Positions 44,560 to 53,956 of a stretch of DNA of 64,000 nucleotides are shown here, in pieces; positions within the stretch are counted from its first letter, which is position 1; each line of letters starts with the position of its first letter. The position numbers and the translations under genes are program-made. The notes under the pieces are model-generated. The model did not search any database, was not told the origin of the DNA, and was given only the letters and a program-made list of their open reading frames with translations. The DNA comes from Polaromonas sp. GTDB taxonomy: Bacteria > Pseudomonadota > Gammaproteobacteria > Burkholderiales > Burkholderiaceae_C. The DNA lies in NCBI RefSeq assembly GCF_012927455.1, contig NZ_JABBPE010000003.1, forward strand, positions 82,970-146,969. Direction: 5' to 3'.

Positions 44560-45713
44560 ATGCAGCCAACAAGAGCATATTGCTGACCGGCAACCAGGCC
44601 GTCGCCTGGGGCGCACGTCTGTCCCGACCACGTGTAATTCCGTTGTATCCGATCACACCGCAAACCCCGGTGCTTGAGCAACTCATCGAATTTCATGTCG
44701 AGGGCAGCTTGGACGCGGAGATCATCACGCCGGAGTCGGAACACTCCGTGATGTCTGCCTGCATTCCAGCATCACTGGTGGGCGTGAGGGTGTTTACCGC
44801 CACCGCCTCGCAGGGTTTGCTTCTGATGCACGAGTTGCTGCACTACGCGAGCGGCGCGCGTGCCCCGATCGTGATGGCCAACGTCAACCGTACCGTCGCG
44901 TCGCCTTGGGCCTTTTGGCCCGACCAGACCGACAGCCTGTCCCAACGCGACACCGGCTGGATCCAGTACTACGTGGAAAGCGCCCAGGAAGCGCTCGATA
45001 CTGTGATTCAGGCCTATCGCGTGGCCGAGCAAGTGTTGACGCCGGTCATGGTCAATTTGGATGCGTTTTACGTCTCGCATGCCTTGGAGCCAGTGTTGGT
45101 ACCAGGGCAGGCGCTGGTCGATGCCTATTTGCCGGCGTTTGACCCACCGCATCGGCTCGACACCGAGAAGGTCGAGTCGTGGGGCTATGTGGTATCGCAA
45201 GAAATGTTTTTTCGCCACCGCCAGGACCTTGGCGCGGCAATTGCACGGGTGCCGGCACTGGCTGCGCAGGCCGATCACGAATGGGCTGAGCGTACCGGGC
45301 GCAGCCACGGGGTGATTGAGCGTTACCGCTGCGATGGTGCACGCACCGTCATTGTCACCATGGGCAGCATGTGCGGCACCGCACGCGAGGCCGTAGACGC
45401 CATGCGCGAAGCCGGCCAGGCGGTCGGACTCGTCAAAGTCCGCCTGTTTCGGCCCTTGCCCAAGGCACGACTGCTTGAAGCGCTTGCCGATGTCGACGAG
45501 ATCGTTGTGCTGGATCGCAACTACTCCCCTGGCCATGGCGGTGTGTTGCACCAGGAACTGCGTGCGGCTTTGTATGGAAGTGCGATCTCACCACGCATTC
45601 ATGGCCTGCTCGCCGGTGTAGGCGGCGTCAACGTATCACCGGCCAAGATTGCCGAATTTGTCAACCAGGCCACCCAGCGTGCGGTGCAGGCCGATTCCCA
45701 GTGGGTATGTTGA
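44556..45713 (+). CDS. padG: Phenylglyoxylate dehydrogenase alpha subunit
   Basis: A 385-residue alpha subunit of the 2-oxoacid oxidoreductase: N-terminal [20 protein letters not shown] then [27 protein letters not shown] and [20 protein letters not shown], all typical of the pyrimidine-binding domain. A C-terminal domain II follows ([19 protein letters not shown]). The start overlaps the upstream stop (ATGA) with AGGAGG before it. Confidence 0.87.
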   Translation: MNAANKSILLTGNQAVAWGARLSRPRVIPLYPITPQTPVLEQLIEFHVEGSLDAEIITPESEHSVMSACIPASLVGVRVFTATASQGLLLMHELLHYASGARAPIVMANVNRTVASPWAFWPDQTDSLSQRDTGWIQYYVESAQEALDTVIQAYRVAEQVLTPVMVNLDAFYVSHALEPVLVPGQALVDAYLPAFDPPHRLDTEKVESWGYVVSQEMFFRHRQDLGAAIARVPALAAQADHEWAERTGRSHGVIERYRCDGARTVIVTMGSMCGTAREAVDAMREAGQAVGLVKVRLFRPLPKARLLEALADVDEIVVLDRNYSPGHGGVLHQELRAALYGSAISPRIHGLLAGVGGVNVSPAKIAEFVNQATQRAVQADSQWVC

Positions 45714-45727
45714 AGAGGGTGAACACC

Positions 45728-46642
45728 ATGATTCAAATCGAACAAGCCAATCAAGAACCTATGCTGTGCTCCGGGCACGCCGCCTGTCCCGGCTGCATCA
45801 ACGCCCTTTCGGTGCGCCACGTCCTGACCGCCATGGGACGCAAGACCATGGCGGTCATTCCGCCCTCCTGCATGGCCATTATTGCTGGAGCGCAACCGCA
45901 CAGCTCGCTGCGCATACCGGTGTACCAGCCAACGCTCGAATCTGGCGCCGCCGCCGCCACGGGGCTGCGACGCGCGCTCGACGCCCTGAACAAGCGCGAT
46001 ACACAAGTTATCGTGCTGGCCGGCGACGGCGGGACCCTCGACATTGGCTTTCAGTGCCTGTCCTCGGCGGCAGAGCGCAATGAAGATTTCATCTACTTCT
46101 GTCTGGATAACGAAGGCTACATGAACACGGGAGCCCAAAAATCGTCTTCCACACCGCATTTTGCTCGCACCGGATCGACACCGGCGGGAAAGACTTCGCG
46201 CAAGAAAAATCTGACCGAAATCATGGCGGCGCACCGCGTGCCCTATGTAGCCACCGCGAGCGCGGGCCATCTGCCAGACCTGCTGCGCAAGGTTGAAAAG
46301 GCCAAGACGATACAGGGCACCCGCATCATCACGCTCTTGATTCCCTGCATGGAGGGCTGGGGCGTGGCCGACGACGCCGGCTTGCTGGCCGCGCGTTACG
46401 CGGTGGAATCTGGCGCCTTTCCTCTGTATGAGGTGGAAGATGGACATTGCTACACCCTCAACCACTCCAGCAAAACCAGGCCGGTAGCTGACTACCTCGC
46501 GCTGCAGCGGCGCTATCGGCACATGACAAGCGCAGACATTGAAACCCTGCAAGCCGAAATTGACGATGGCTGGACCACGTTGCAGCAACACGCCGCCGCA
46601 AGTCAGGCCAGAGCCCATACGGCCTCGTCCCACTCCACGTGA
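45728..46642 (+). CDS. padI: Phenylglyoxylate dehydrogenase beta subunit (thiamine diphosphate-binding)
   Basis: A 304-residue beta subunit. The TPP/Mg motif is [11 protein letters not shown] followed after about 18 residues by [15 protein letters not shown]. An N-terminal Cys set ([12 protein letters not shown]) may bind a [4Fe-4S] cluster. The ATG at 45728 has GAGGGTG upstream. Fifteen bases follow the padG stop. Confidence 0.87.
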   Translation: MIQIEQANQEPMLCSGHAACPGCINALSVRHVLTAMGRKTMAVIPPSCMAIIAGAQPHSSLRIPVYQPTLESGAAAATGLRRALDALNKRDTQVIVLAGDGGTLDIGFQCLSSAAERNEDFIYFCLDNEGYMNTGAQKSSSTPHFARTGSTPAGKTSRKKNLTEIMAAHRVPYVATASAGHLPDLLRKVEKAKTIQGTRIITLLIPCMEGWGVADDAGLLAARYAVESGAFPLYEVEDGHCYTLNHSSKTRPVADYLALQRRYRHMTSADIETLQAEIDDGWTTLQQHAAASQARAHTASSHST

Positions 46643-46837
46643 TCAAGTTCAACCCCTCCTAGAAAAACTTTCGATGAAGACATCTCTTGTAACGGCAATT
46701 CACTCCTCCACCAGTTTGACGGCTGAGCGGGATTGCCATTCGCGCTTGATCGTCGACGTCGCCAAGACCGCGCAGCGACTTCCAGCCAAAGAGCAAAAGG
46801 TGGCTGCCGCCCAATGCCCCGCCCCACAAGGATTGCC

Positions 46838-49588
46838 ATGAATCTTGCACCCAAGGATGTGCGCAAAGTCCCGACCTACTGTTACCAGTGCGTGGCAGGG
46901 CCCGACTTGCTCACCGTCAAAGTAGAACAGGGCGTGGCTACTGAGGTCGAGCCCAACTTCTGCGCGGCCGGCATTCATCCGGGCAATGGAAAGGTTTGCG
47001 TCAAGGCGTTCGGCCTGGTGCAAAAAACCTACAACCCGAACCGGGTGCTCGCTCCCATGAAGCGCACCAACCCGAAAAAGGGGCGGCACGAAGATCCGGG
47101 CTTCGTGGCCATAACGTGGGACGAAGCGTTTGAACTGATCACCGAGCGCCTGGAGCGCGTGCGTGCCGAGGGCATGACCGACGAGTCGGGCTATCCGCGC
47201 GTGGCGATGAGCTTGGGCGGCGGCGGCACGCCGCAGTCCTACATGGGAACGATGCCGGCCTTTCTGTCGGCCTGGGGTTCGGTCGATTTCGGTTTCGGCT
47301 CGGGTCAGGGTGTCAAGTGCTATCACTCCGAACATCTGTATGGCGAATTCTGGCACCGAGGCTTCACCGTTTCGCCCGACACGCCGATGACCAATTACCT
47401 GATTTCTTGCGGCGCCAATGTAGAAGCTTCCGGCGGCGTGGTGGGGGTAGCCCGACACGCCAAGGCGCGGGTGCGCGGCATGAAGCGAGTGCAGGTGGAG
47501 CCGCATCTGTCCATTACCGGCGCATGCTCAGCCGAATGGGTGCCAATCAAGCCCAAGACCGACCCGGCCTTTCTGTTTGCACTGATGCATGTGCTGCTGC
47601 ATGAAGTGCCACGCGAACGGCTTGATGTGGCCTTCCTGGCGCGCAGCACCGCTTCGCCCTATCTGGTGGGCGATGGCGGCTACTACCTGCGCGAGCCGGC
47701 CAGCCACAAGCCGCTGGTCTTCGATTCGATCCGCCAGACTGCCGTGCCTTTTGATACGCCCGATGTCCACGAAGCGCTTGAGGGCGAGTTCGTGGTCGAG
47801 GCAGTTGAGCACGGACCCGACGGTGATGTGTTGGGTCGCGGGCTACTGCGCGGCCAAACCGCTTTCAGCAAGTTGGTGTCGCACATGCTCACGTTCTCGC
47901 CCGAGTGGGCGGAAAAACTTTGTGATGTGCCCGCCGCCACCATGCGCCGCATTGGCAACGAATTCCTGGACCATGCCTGCGTCGGGCAGACGGTCGAGAT
48001 CGACGGAAAGACCATGCCCTTGCGTCCAGTGGCCGTCAGTCTTGGCAAGACCGTCACCAATGGCTGGGGCGCCTATGAGTGCGTGTGGGCGCGCACCATG
48101 CTGGCCGCGCTGGTCGGTGCATTGGAAGTCCCGGGCGGCACCCTGGGCACCACGGTGCGCTTGCACCGCCCGATGTCACAGCGCCATGAAAGCGTCAAAC
48201 CGGGGCCGGACGGCTTCATGTACAGCCACCTGAACCCGACCGACAAAGCGCACTGGTCGCCCAAGCCCAATATCCGCAATGCCTACCGCACCATGGTGCC
48301 GCTGGCCACCGACGGACCCTGGAGCCAGGCACTGGGGCCAACGCACTTTTCCTGGATGTTTCTTGATGAAACGCCTAAGGGACTGCCGCGGGTCACCCTG
48401 CCCGACGTCTGGTTTGTCTATCGCACCAACCCGGCCATCTCGTTCTGGGACACCGACGGCATCATGGCCAAGATGACGCGTTTTCCCTTTGTCGTGGCCT
48501 TTGCTTACACGCGCGACGAGACCAACCACTTTGCCGATGTGCTGTTGCCCGACGCCACCGACCTGGAAAGTCTGCAACTAATTCGAATAGGCGGCACCAA
48601 ATTCATCGAGCAGTTCTGGACGCAACAAGGCTTTGCACTGCGCCAGCCGGTCATTGCTGCCCGCGGCGAAGCGCGCGACTTCACCGAGATCGCCACGGAA
48701 CTGGCGCTGCGCACCGGTTTGCTGGAAAAATACAACGCAGCCATCAACAAGGGCGCTGCCGGCATGCCACTCAAGACTGCCTATGGCGATTTCTCACTGG
48801 CCATCGACGTTGCGCACAACCGCGAACAAATCTGGGACGCCATCGGACGCTCAGCCAGCGCTGAACTCAGCGAAGGGGCCGAGGTACACGATTTGGCATG
48901 GTGGAAAGAGCACGGCCTGGCCACCAAACCGTTCCCCCAGTCCGACTGGTACCTCTATCCAACGCTGGCTCGGCAGAACCTGCGTTTCGAACTGCCGTAT
49001 CAGGAACGCCTGCAGCGCGTCGGTGCCGAACTCGGCCGGCGTCTGCACGAGCACGATATGCACTGGTGGGACCAGCAGCTGCACGAGTACCAGGCGCTGC
49101 CAGTGGCCAAGGATTTCAGCGAGTTGTGGACGGCAGAACTGGCCAAGACACTGGTGACCAAGGGCGGCAGTATCGCCGACTTCCCGTTCTGGATGTTGAC
49201 GGCGCGAAGCATGCAGTACGCCTGGGGCGGCAACGTCGGCATGCAGATGATCAAGGAAATCGCGGACAACATTGCCGGGCACCGCGGCGTAATCATCAAC
49301 ACCGGCCGGGCGCAACAACTCAGCATCGAGGACGGTGACGACGTGACGATCTCGACGCCGATCCGCAGCGTGCACGGCAAGGCGGTATTGCGCCAAGGCA
49401 TCCGTCCCGACACGTTGCTGCTGATTGGTCAGTTCGACCACTGGGCGACACCGTTCGCCAAGGATTCTGGCGTGCCCAGCATGAATGCCCTCACCCCGAT
49501 GTCGCTGGCGTTGACTGATTCTACCGGTTCGGGCGCCGACATCGTGCGCGTGAGCCTGAACCGCAAAAAGGCCGGAGTATGTTCATGA
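46838..49588 (+). CDS. padB: Phenylacetyl-CoA:acceptor oxidoreductase, molybdopterin catalytic subunit
   Basis: A 916-residue molybdopterin oxidoreductase of the DMSO-reductase superfamily that oxidises phenylacetyl-CoA to phenylglyoxylate with a quinone as acceptor. An N-terminal [4Fe-4S] region has Cys15, 18, 42 and 54. Molybdopterin domain segments such as HPGNGKVCVKAFG, SPDTPMTNYLISCGAN and the C-terminal dinucleotide-binding barrel (MLTARSMQYAWGGNVGMQ) follow. No twin-arginine signal is present, so the enzyme would face the cytoplasm. The known enzyme has a 93-kDa catalytic subunit; size fits roughly. AAGGA precedes the ATG; a 195-base gap separates it from padI. Confidence 0.88.
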   Translation: MNLAPKDVRKVPTYCYQCVAGPDLLTVKVEQGVATEVEPNFCAAGIHPGNGKVCVKAFGLVQKTYNPNRVLAPMKRTNPKKGRHEDPGFVAITWDEAFELITERLERVRAEGMTDESGYPRVAMSLGGGGTPQSYMGTMPAFLSAWGSVDFGFGSGQGVKCYHSEHLYGEFWHRGFTVSPDTPMTNYLISCGANVEASGGVVGVARHAKARVRGMKRVQVEPHLSITGACSAEWVPIKPKTDPAFLFALMHVLLHEVPRERLDVAFLARSTASPYLVGDGGYYLREPASHKPLVFDSIRQTAVPFDTPDVHEALEGEFVVEAVEHGPDGDVLGRGLLRGQTAFSKLVSHMLTFSPEWAEKLCDVPAATMRRIGNEFLDHACVGQTVEIDGKTMPLRPVAVSLGKTVTNGWGAYECVWARTMLAALVGALEVPGGTLGTTVRLHRPMSQRHESVKPGPDGFMYSHLNPTDKAHWSPKPNIRNAYRTMVPLATDGPWSQALGPTHFSWMFLDETPKGLPRVTLPDVWFVYRTNPAISFWDTDGIMAKMTRFPFVVAFAYTRDETNHFADVLLPDATDLESLQLIRIGGTKFIEQFWTQQGFALRQPVIAARGEARDFTEIATELALRTGLLEKYNAAINKGAAGMPLKTAYGDFSLAIDVAHNREQIWDAIGRSASAELSEGAEVHDLAWWKEHGLATKPFPQSDWYLYPTLARQNLRFELPYQERLQRVGAELGRRLHEHDMHWWDQQLHEYQALPVAKDFSELWTAELAKTLVTKGGSIADFPFWMLTARSMQYAWGGNVGMQMIKEIADNIAGHRGVIINTGRAQQLSIEDGDDVTISTPIRSVHGKAVLRQGIRPDTLLLIGQFDHWATPFAKDSGVPSMNALTPMSLALTDSTGSGADIVRVSLNRKKAGVCS

Positions 49589-50235
49589 CACGCTGGGCCA
49601 TGACGGCTGACTTGCGGCGCTGCGTCGGCTGCCAGACCTGCACCGCCGCGTGCAAACATACCAACGCCACGCCGCCAGACGTTCAGTGGCGCCGCGTCAT
49701 TGACATGGAATTCGGCGAATACCCCGACGTCAAGCGCGTCTTCGTGCCGGTCGGCTGCCAGCACTGCGAGGACCCGCCCTGCATGGCCGTGTGTCCCAGC
49801 ACGGCCACCAAGAAACGATCCGACGGCATTGTCACCATTGACTATGACCTGTGCATTGGCTGCTCCTACTGTGCCGTGGCCTGCCCCTATCAGGCGCGCT
49901 ACAAGACCCAGAAGTCGAGCTTTGCCTATGGCGCGCCGACCGAGAACGAGGCCAAGCGCCACGACGAGTCGCGCCTGGCAGTGGCGACCAAATGCACATT
50001 TTGCGTTGATCGCATTGACGCCGGACTGGCACAAGGACTGACGCCGGGCGTAGACCCGGCGGCGACGCCGGCCTGTGTCAACGCCTGCATTGCCGATGCC
50101 CTGGCGTTTGGCGACCTGGACAACCCGCAAAGCAACGTCTCCCAATTGCTGGCGAAAAACCAGAGTTTTCGCATGCATGAAGAGCTTGGCACTGGACCCG
50201 GTTTTCACTATCTCTGGGACAAGGCGGACACATGA
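49585..50235 (+). CDS. padC: Phenylacetyl-CoA:acceptor oxidoreductase, iron-sulfur subunit
   Basis: A 216-residue ferredoxin-like subunit of the DmsB/PhsB kind. Four Cys groups are visible: C13-x2-C-x2-C-x3-C23, C58-C61-C66-C70, C90-C93-C96-C100 and a last group in KCTFC and CVNACIAD, so four [4Fe-4S] clusters. It would carry electrons from PadB to the membrane subunit. The ATG at 49585 overlaps the padB stop (ATGA); an ATG two codons earlier lies too close to the GGAG to be favoured. Confidence 0.9.
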   Translation: MTRWAMTADLRRCVGCQTCTAACKHTNATPPDVQWRRVIDMEFGEYPDVKRVFVPVGCQHCEDPPCMAVCPSTATKKRSDGIVTIDYDLCIGCSYCAVACPYQARYKTQKSSFAYGAPTENEAKRHDESRLAVATKCTFCVDRIDAGLAQGLTPGVDPAATPACVNACIADALAFGDLDNPQSNVSQLLAKNQSFRMHEELGTGPGFHYLWDKADT

Positions 50236-50299
50236 CTTCCAGTTCCGCCACGACGCGCTGGTGCAAGTCAGCTTTCACTGAAACCGATGGGAGACGTCT

Positions 50300-51172
50300 A
50301 TGAGTACCAATGCAACCGGTGCGGCCGGTTTTGGACCCAACCCATGGCAACAGGCCAGTTGGGACTGGCGTGCCGCCGGCAACTTCATCGGCGGCGGCGC
50401 AGGATCCGGCCTGCTGGTTACCAGCGCACTGTTTGCCGCAGCCAACACCAGCACAACCCCGGCCTTCAACGGGCCGCTGTTGCTAGCGCTCACCCTGACT
50501 GGACTGGGCCTGCTGTGCGTCTGGCTCGAGATCGGCCGCCCACTGCGCGCGCTGCATGTGTTCTTCAATCCGCGCACTTCGTGGATGTCACGCGAAGCCT
50601 TTATTGCACTGCTGCTGTTTCCGGCCGGGTTACTGGCGCTGCTGAACGTGGTTGGCTCACTGTGGGCAAGCGCCGCGCTCGCCTTGCTCTTTCTTTACTG
50701 CCAGAGTCGCATGCTGCCGGCGACGCGGGGCATTCCAGCCTGGCGTTCGAAGCAACTCTCGCCGCTCATGTTCGTCACCGGACTGTGCGAAGGGTGTGGC
50801 ATATTTTTTTTACTAGAGCCGAGGCACGGCGCTGCAATAGGCTTTTTCATGCTGCTGCTGGTAGTGCGCTTGGTGCTCTGGAGGCGGTACCGCAGCGCCG
50901 TCGAGCACAGCTTGGCGCCGCGCGCTCGCGCTGCGCTGAACCGGGCCGGACGCATGCTGCAGTTCATCGGCACCGTTGCCCCGTTGTTGCTGCTTGGCGT
51001 CAGTGCATGGCGAGTGAGCGGTGACGCCTCGACTGCGCTAGTGGCTCTTGCCGGCGCCGGCGCCGCCTTCGCCGGCGCCTACTTCAAGTACACGCTGGTG
51101 ACCCGTGCCAGCTTCAATCAGGGGTTTGCACTGACGAAGTTGCCGGTGCGCGGCGTGAGAACCAAGCAGTAA
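50300..51172 (+). CDS. padD: Phenylacetyl-CoA:acceptor oxidoreductase, membrane anchor (DmsC/NrfD-like)
   Basis: A 290-residue protein with about eight hydrophobic segments (for example LLLALTLTGLGLLCVWLEIG and AFIALLLFPAGLLALLNVVG). The stretch FFNPRTSWMSREAF is a DmsC/NrfD-type conserved loop. It would anchor PadBC and pass electrons to quinone. It completes padBCD and lies 65 bases after padC. A small frame starting at 50287 overlaps it and is a shadow. Confidence 0.85.
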   Translation: MSTNATGAAGFGPNPWQQASWDWRAAGNFIGGGAGSGLLVTSALFAAANTSTTPAFNGPLLLALTLTGLGLLCVWLEIGRPLRALHVFFNPRTSWMSREAFIALLLFPAGLLALLNVVGSLWASAALALLFLYCQSRMLPATRGIPAWRSKQLSPLMFVTGLCEGCGIFFLLEPRHGAAIGFFMLLLVVRLVLWRRYRSAVEHSLAPRARAALNRAGRMLQFIGTVAPLLLLGVSAWRVSGDASTALVALAGAGAAFAGAYFKYTLVTRASFNQGFALTKLPVRGVRTKQ

Positions 51173-51363
51173 ACCAGATGCGCCACCGTGAACCATGAAG
51201 CAAATCCGAAGCCTCAAGGACAGCAACAGCTATTTTGACCGCTAGGCCGAGACCGGGCCACGCGAGACGGTTTCTGTCCTTTCTGGCTGGAAAACAACTG
51301 GAGTCAGCAAATGAAAAGGTTTCTTGTCGACATCGGACTCTTGATCTCCACGTTCAGGGGCAG

Positions 51364-52242
51364 ATGATGCTCGCGCAATTCCTGCAATTCCTTTTCTCGG
51401 GCGTTACCGTCGGGGCGACCTACGGACTGGCCGCATTGGGCTTTACGCTGATTTACAACGCCAGCAACGTGATTAACTTCGCGCAGGGCGAATTCATCAT
51501 GCTCGGTGGCATGCTAGCGGTCTTTTTCACCCAGGCCGGATTGCCACTGCCGGTGGCGCTGGTGCTGTCCATCCTGGTGCCGGCCATCGTCGGCGTGCTG
51601 CTGGAAAAGCTGGCAATCGAACCGGTCAAAGGGGCCGAGACGGTCACCCTGATCATCATCACCATAGGCGCTTCCCTGGTCCTTCGCGGCCTGATCCAGG
51701 TCTGGCTCGGCAAAGGTACCCACAGCCTGCCAGCATTCTCCGGCGAAGTCCCGATGGCCGTACTGGGCGCGACCCTGATGCCGCAAAGCCTGTGGGTGCT
51801 GGGCGTCACTGTGGTGGTCGTGGTCGCACTCTGGTATTTTTTCAACCGAACCATGCACGGCAAGGCCATGCTGGCCACGTCATTTAATCGGGTGGCAGCC
51901 GAATTGGTGGGGATCAACACCAGTTGGGTGCTGTTCATGAGCTTTGCCATGTCGGCTGCACTGGGTGCGTTGGGTGGCATTCTGGTAACGCCGATTACGC
52001 TGACCTCGTACGACGTAGGCATCATGCTCGGCCTCAAAGGTTTTGTCGCTGCGGTCGTTGGTGGCCTGGGCAATGGTCTGGGTGCCGTACTTGGCGGCTT
52101 GTTGGTGGGTATTCTGGAGGCGATGGGTGCGGGCTACATCTCGTCGGCGTACAAGGACGCGATTCCCTTCGTGCTCATCCTGTTCATGCTGTTCTTCATG
52201 CCACGCGGCCTGTTTGGCGGTAAATCATCGGACCGGGTGTGA
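51364..52242 (+). CDS. Liv-type ABC transporter permease (LivH-like) of the phenylacetate cluster
   Basis: A 292-residue permease, MMLAQFLQFLFSGVTVGATY then LGFTLIYNASNVINFAQGEF (LivH signature) and VVGGLGNGLGAVLGGLLVG. It begins a second Liv-type importer, four genes in a row plus a binding protein at 57005. From context the substrate is probably phenylacetate or a related aryl acid; some members of this group import aromatic acids. The start codon is doubled (ATGATG). Confidence 0.92.
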   Translation: MMLAQFLQFLFSGVTVGATYGLAALGFTLIYNASNVINFAQGEFIMLGGMLAVFFTQAGLPLPVALVLSILVPAIVGVLLEKLAIEPVKGAETVTLIIITIGASLVLRGLIQVWLGKGTHSLPAFSGEVPMAVLGATLMPQSLWVLGVTVVVVVALWYFFNRTMHGKAMLATSFNRVAAELVGINTSWVLFMSFAMSAALGALGGILVTPITLTSYDVGIMLGLKGFVAAVVGGLGNGLGAVLGGLLVGILEAMGAGYISSAYKDAIPFVLILFMLFFMPRGLFGGKSSDRV

Positions 52243-52243
52243 C

Positions 52244-53176
52244 ATGAAAAACAGCGCCTACCTCGGCTTGTACCTCATCGTCGCGATTTTACTGGTGCTG
52301 CCCTTTGCAATACCCAACAGCTTCTACATGGATCTGGCAATTCGCATGGCGATCAACGCCATCATCGTGCTGGGCCTGAACCTGCTGATCGGCTTTGCCG
52401 GCCAGATCAGCATGGGCCATGCTGGTTTCCTCGGTATTGGTGCCTATGCATCTGCCGTGCTGCCCACCCACTTCGGCTGGCACCCCCTGCTCGCCATGGG
52501 TGGCGGCGCGCTGACAACCGCTTTACTGGCGGCGGTGCTGGCGCGGCCGATCTTCAAGCTCAAGGGCCACTACCTGGCGATGGCCACACTGGGCCTGGGC
52601 ATCATCATCAACATCGTGCTTCGCAACGAGGCAGACCTGACCGGCGGCCCCGACGGCATGCCGGTGTCGGCGCTCGGACTGCTGGGATTTGAGTTGTCCA
52701 GCGACAAACATTGGTACTGGGTGGTGGCCTTGCTGCTTTCGGTCAGCGTCTGGGCCTCGCTCAACCTGATCGACTCGCCTTTTGGCCGCGCCTTGCGCGC
52801 CTTGCATGGCTCAGAGGTGGCGTCCCAGGTCGCCGGTGTCGATGTTGTGCGCTACAAGGTGTCGATCTTTGTCATCTCGGCGGTCTTTGCCAGCCTGATG
52901 GGCAGCGTCACTGCCCATTACGTCGGTTTTGTCACTCCCAACTTCGCCGACTTTTTTCATTCAATTGAACTGGTCACCATGGTGGTAATTGGCGGCATGG
53001 CCTCGGTTTATGGCTCCCTGGTTGGCGCCGTGCTGCTCACGGCTCTGCCCCAAGCACTCGCCTCGTTCGAGGGCTGGGAGACGGTGGCCTTCGGCACCAT
53101 CCTGATGAGCTGCATGATCTTCATGCCCAAGGGCCTGGTGCCGACACTGGTGGACAAATTCAGCAAACGAGCCTAA
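52244..53176 (+). CDS. Liv-type ABC transporter permease (LivM-like) of the phenylacetate cluster
   Basis: A 310-residue permease: MKNSAYLGLYLIVAILLVLP, GLNLLIGFAGQISMGHAGFL and the LivM-type SPFGRALRALHGSEVASQVAG. C-terminal IFMPKGLVPTLVDKF. Starts one base after the LivH stop. The frame reads back into livH but has no signature there. Confidence 0.92.
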   Translation: MKNSAYLGLYLIVAILLVLPFAIPNSFYMDLAIRMAINAIIVLGLNLLIGFAGQISMGHAGFLGIGAYASAVLPTHFGWHPLLAMGGGALTTALLAAVLARPIFKLKGHYLAMATLGLGIIINIVLRNEADLTGGPDGMPVSALGLLGFELSSDKHWYWVVALLLSVSVWASLNLIDSPFGRALRALHGSEVASQVAGVDVVRYKVSIFVISAVFASLMGSVTAHYVGFVTPNFADFFHSIELVTMVVIGGMASVYGSLVGAVLLTALPQALASFEGWETVAFGTILMSCMIFMPKGLVPTLVDKFSKRA

Positions 53177-53178
53177 GC

Positions 53179-53940
53179 ATGGCACTTCTTGAAGTCAAAC
53201 AACTCTGCGTTCACTTCGGTGGCGTCAAAGCAGTGCAAAACGTCAGCTTCAGCATTGAGGCGGGAACAATCTATGCCGTGATCGGACCCAATGGCGCGGG
53301 CAAGACGACACTGTTCAACCTGATCACCGGGATTTACGCCCCTACCAGTGGCGAAATCAAGCTGGACGGCAACTCGATAGCAGGAAAGACGCCTAACGAA
53401 CTCGCCAAATGCGGCGTCTCCCGAACTTTCCAAAACCTGCAGGTATGCATGAACATGAGTGCCATCGAGAACGTGATGGTCGGAGCCCACCTGCGCCTGG
53501 ACCGCAACCCCCTCAAAGCAGCGCTGCGTTTACCTTCTATTACGCGCCGGGACGCGGAGTTGCGCACCGAATCAGCTGAGCTGATGCGATTTGTCGGACT
53601 GGATGCTTACATCCAAGCGCGCGCCGACAGCATGCCATATGGCACCCTTAAGCGGCTGGAGGTCGCCCGCGCACTGGCCTTGAAGCCACGCATCGTTTTT
53701 CTGGATGAGCCCGCAGCCGGGCTGAATCCGAAAGAAACCATCGAGGTCGATGACCTGATACGCAAGGTGGCTGATTCCGGTGTCACGGTCGTGCTCGTAG
53801 AGCACGACATGAAGATGGTAATGAACCTCTCCAACCGCATTCTCGTACTCAACTACGGGGAAAAGCTGGCTGAAGGGACGGGGGAAGAAATTCGCAAAAA
53901 TCCCGACGTGATCGCCGCATACCTTGGCGTCAACGCATAA
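53179..53940 (+). CDS. Liv-type ABC transporter ATPase (LivG-like) of the phenylacetate cluster
   Basis: A 253-residue ATPase: Walker [10 protein letters not shown], Walker B RIVFLDEPAAGLNP and switch VLVEHDMKMVM; the signature segment is MPYGTLKRLEVARALA. Starts two bases after the LivM stop. Partner of the fused LivF below. Confidence 0.93.
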   Translation: MALLEVKQLCVHFGGVKAVQNVSFSIEAGTIYAVIGPNGAGKTTLFNLITGIYAPTSGEIKLDGNSIAGKTPNELAKCGVSRTFQNLQVCMNMSAIENVMVGAHLRLDRNPLKAALRLPSITRRDAELRTESAELMRFVGLDAYIQARADSMPYGTLKRLEVARALALKPRIVFLDEPAAGLNPKETIEVDDLIRKVADSGVTVVLVEHDMKMVMNLSNRILVLNYGEKLAEGTGEEIRKNPDVIAAYLGVNA

Positions 53941-53956
53941 ACCAAGAACCTCTCGC

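Noticed and set aside
46643-46837. Possible small gene between padI and padB (frame from 46674)
   Set aside because: No similarity noticed and it runs into the padB start; treated as leader of padB.
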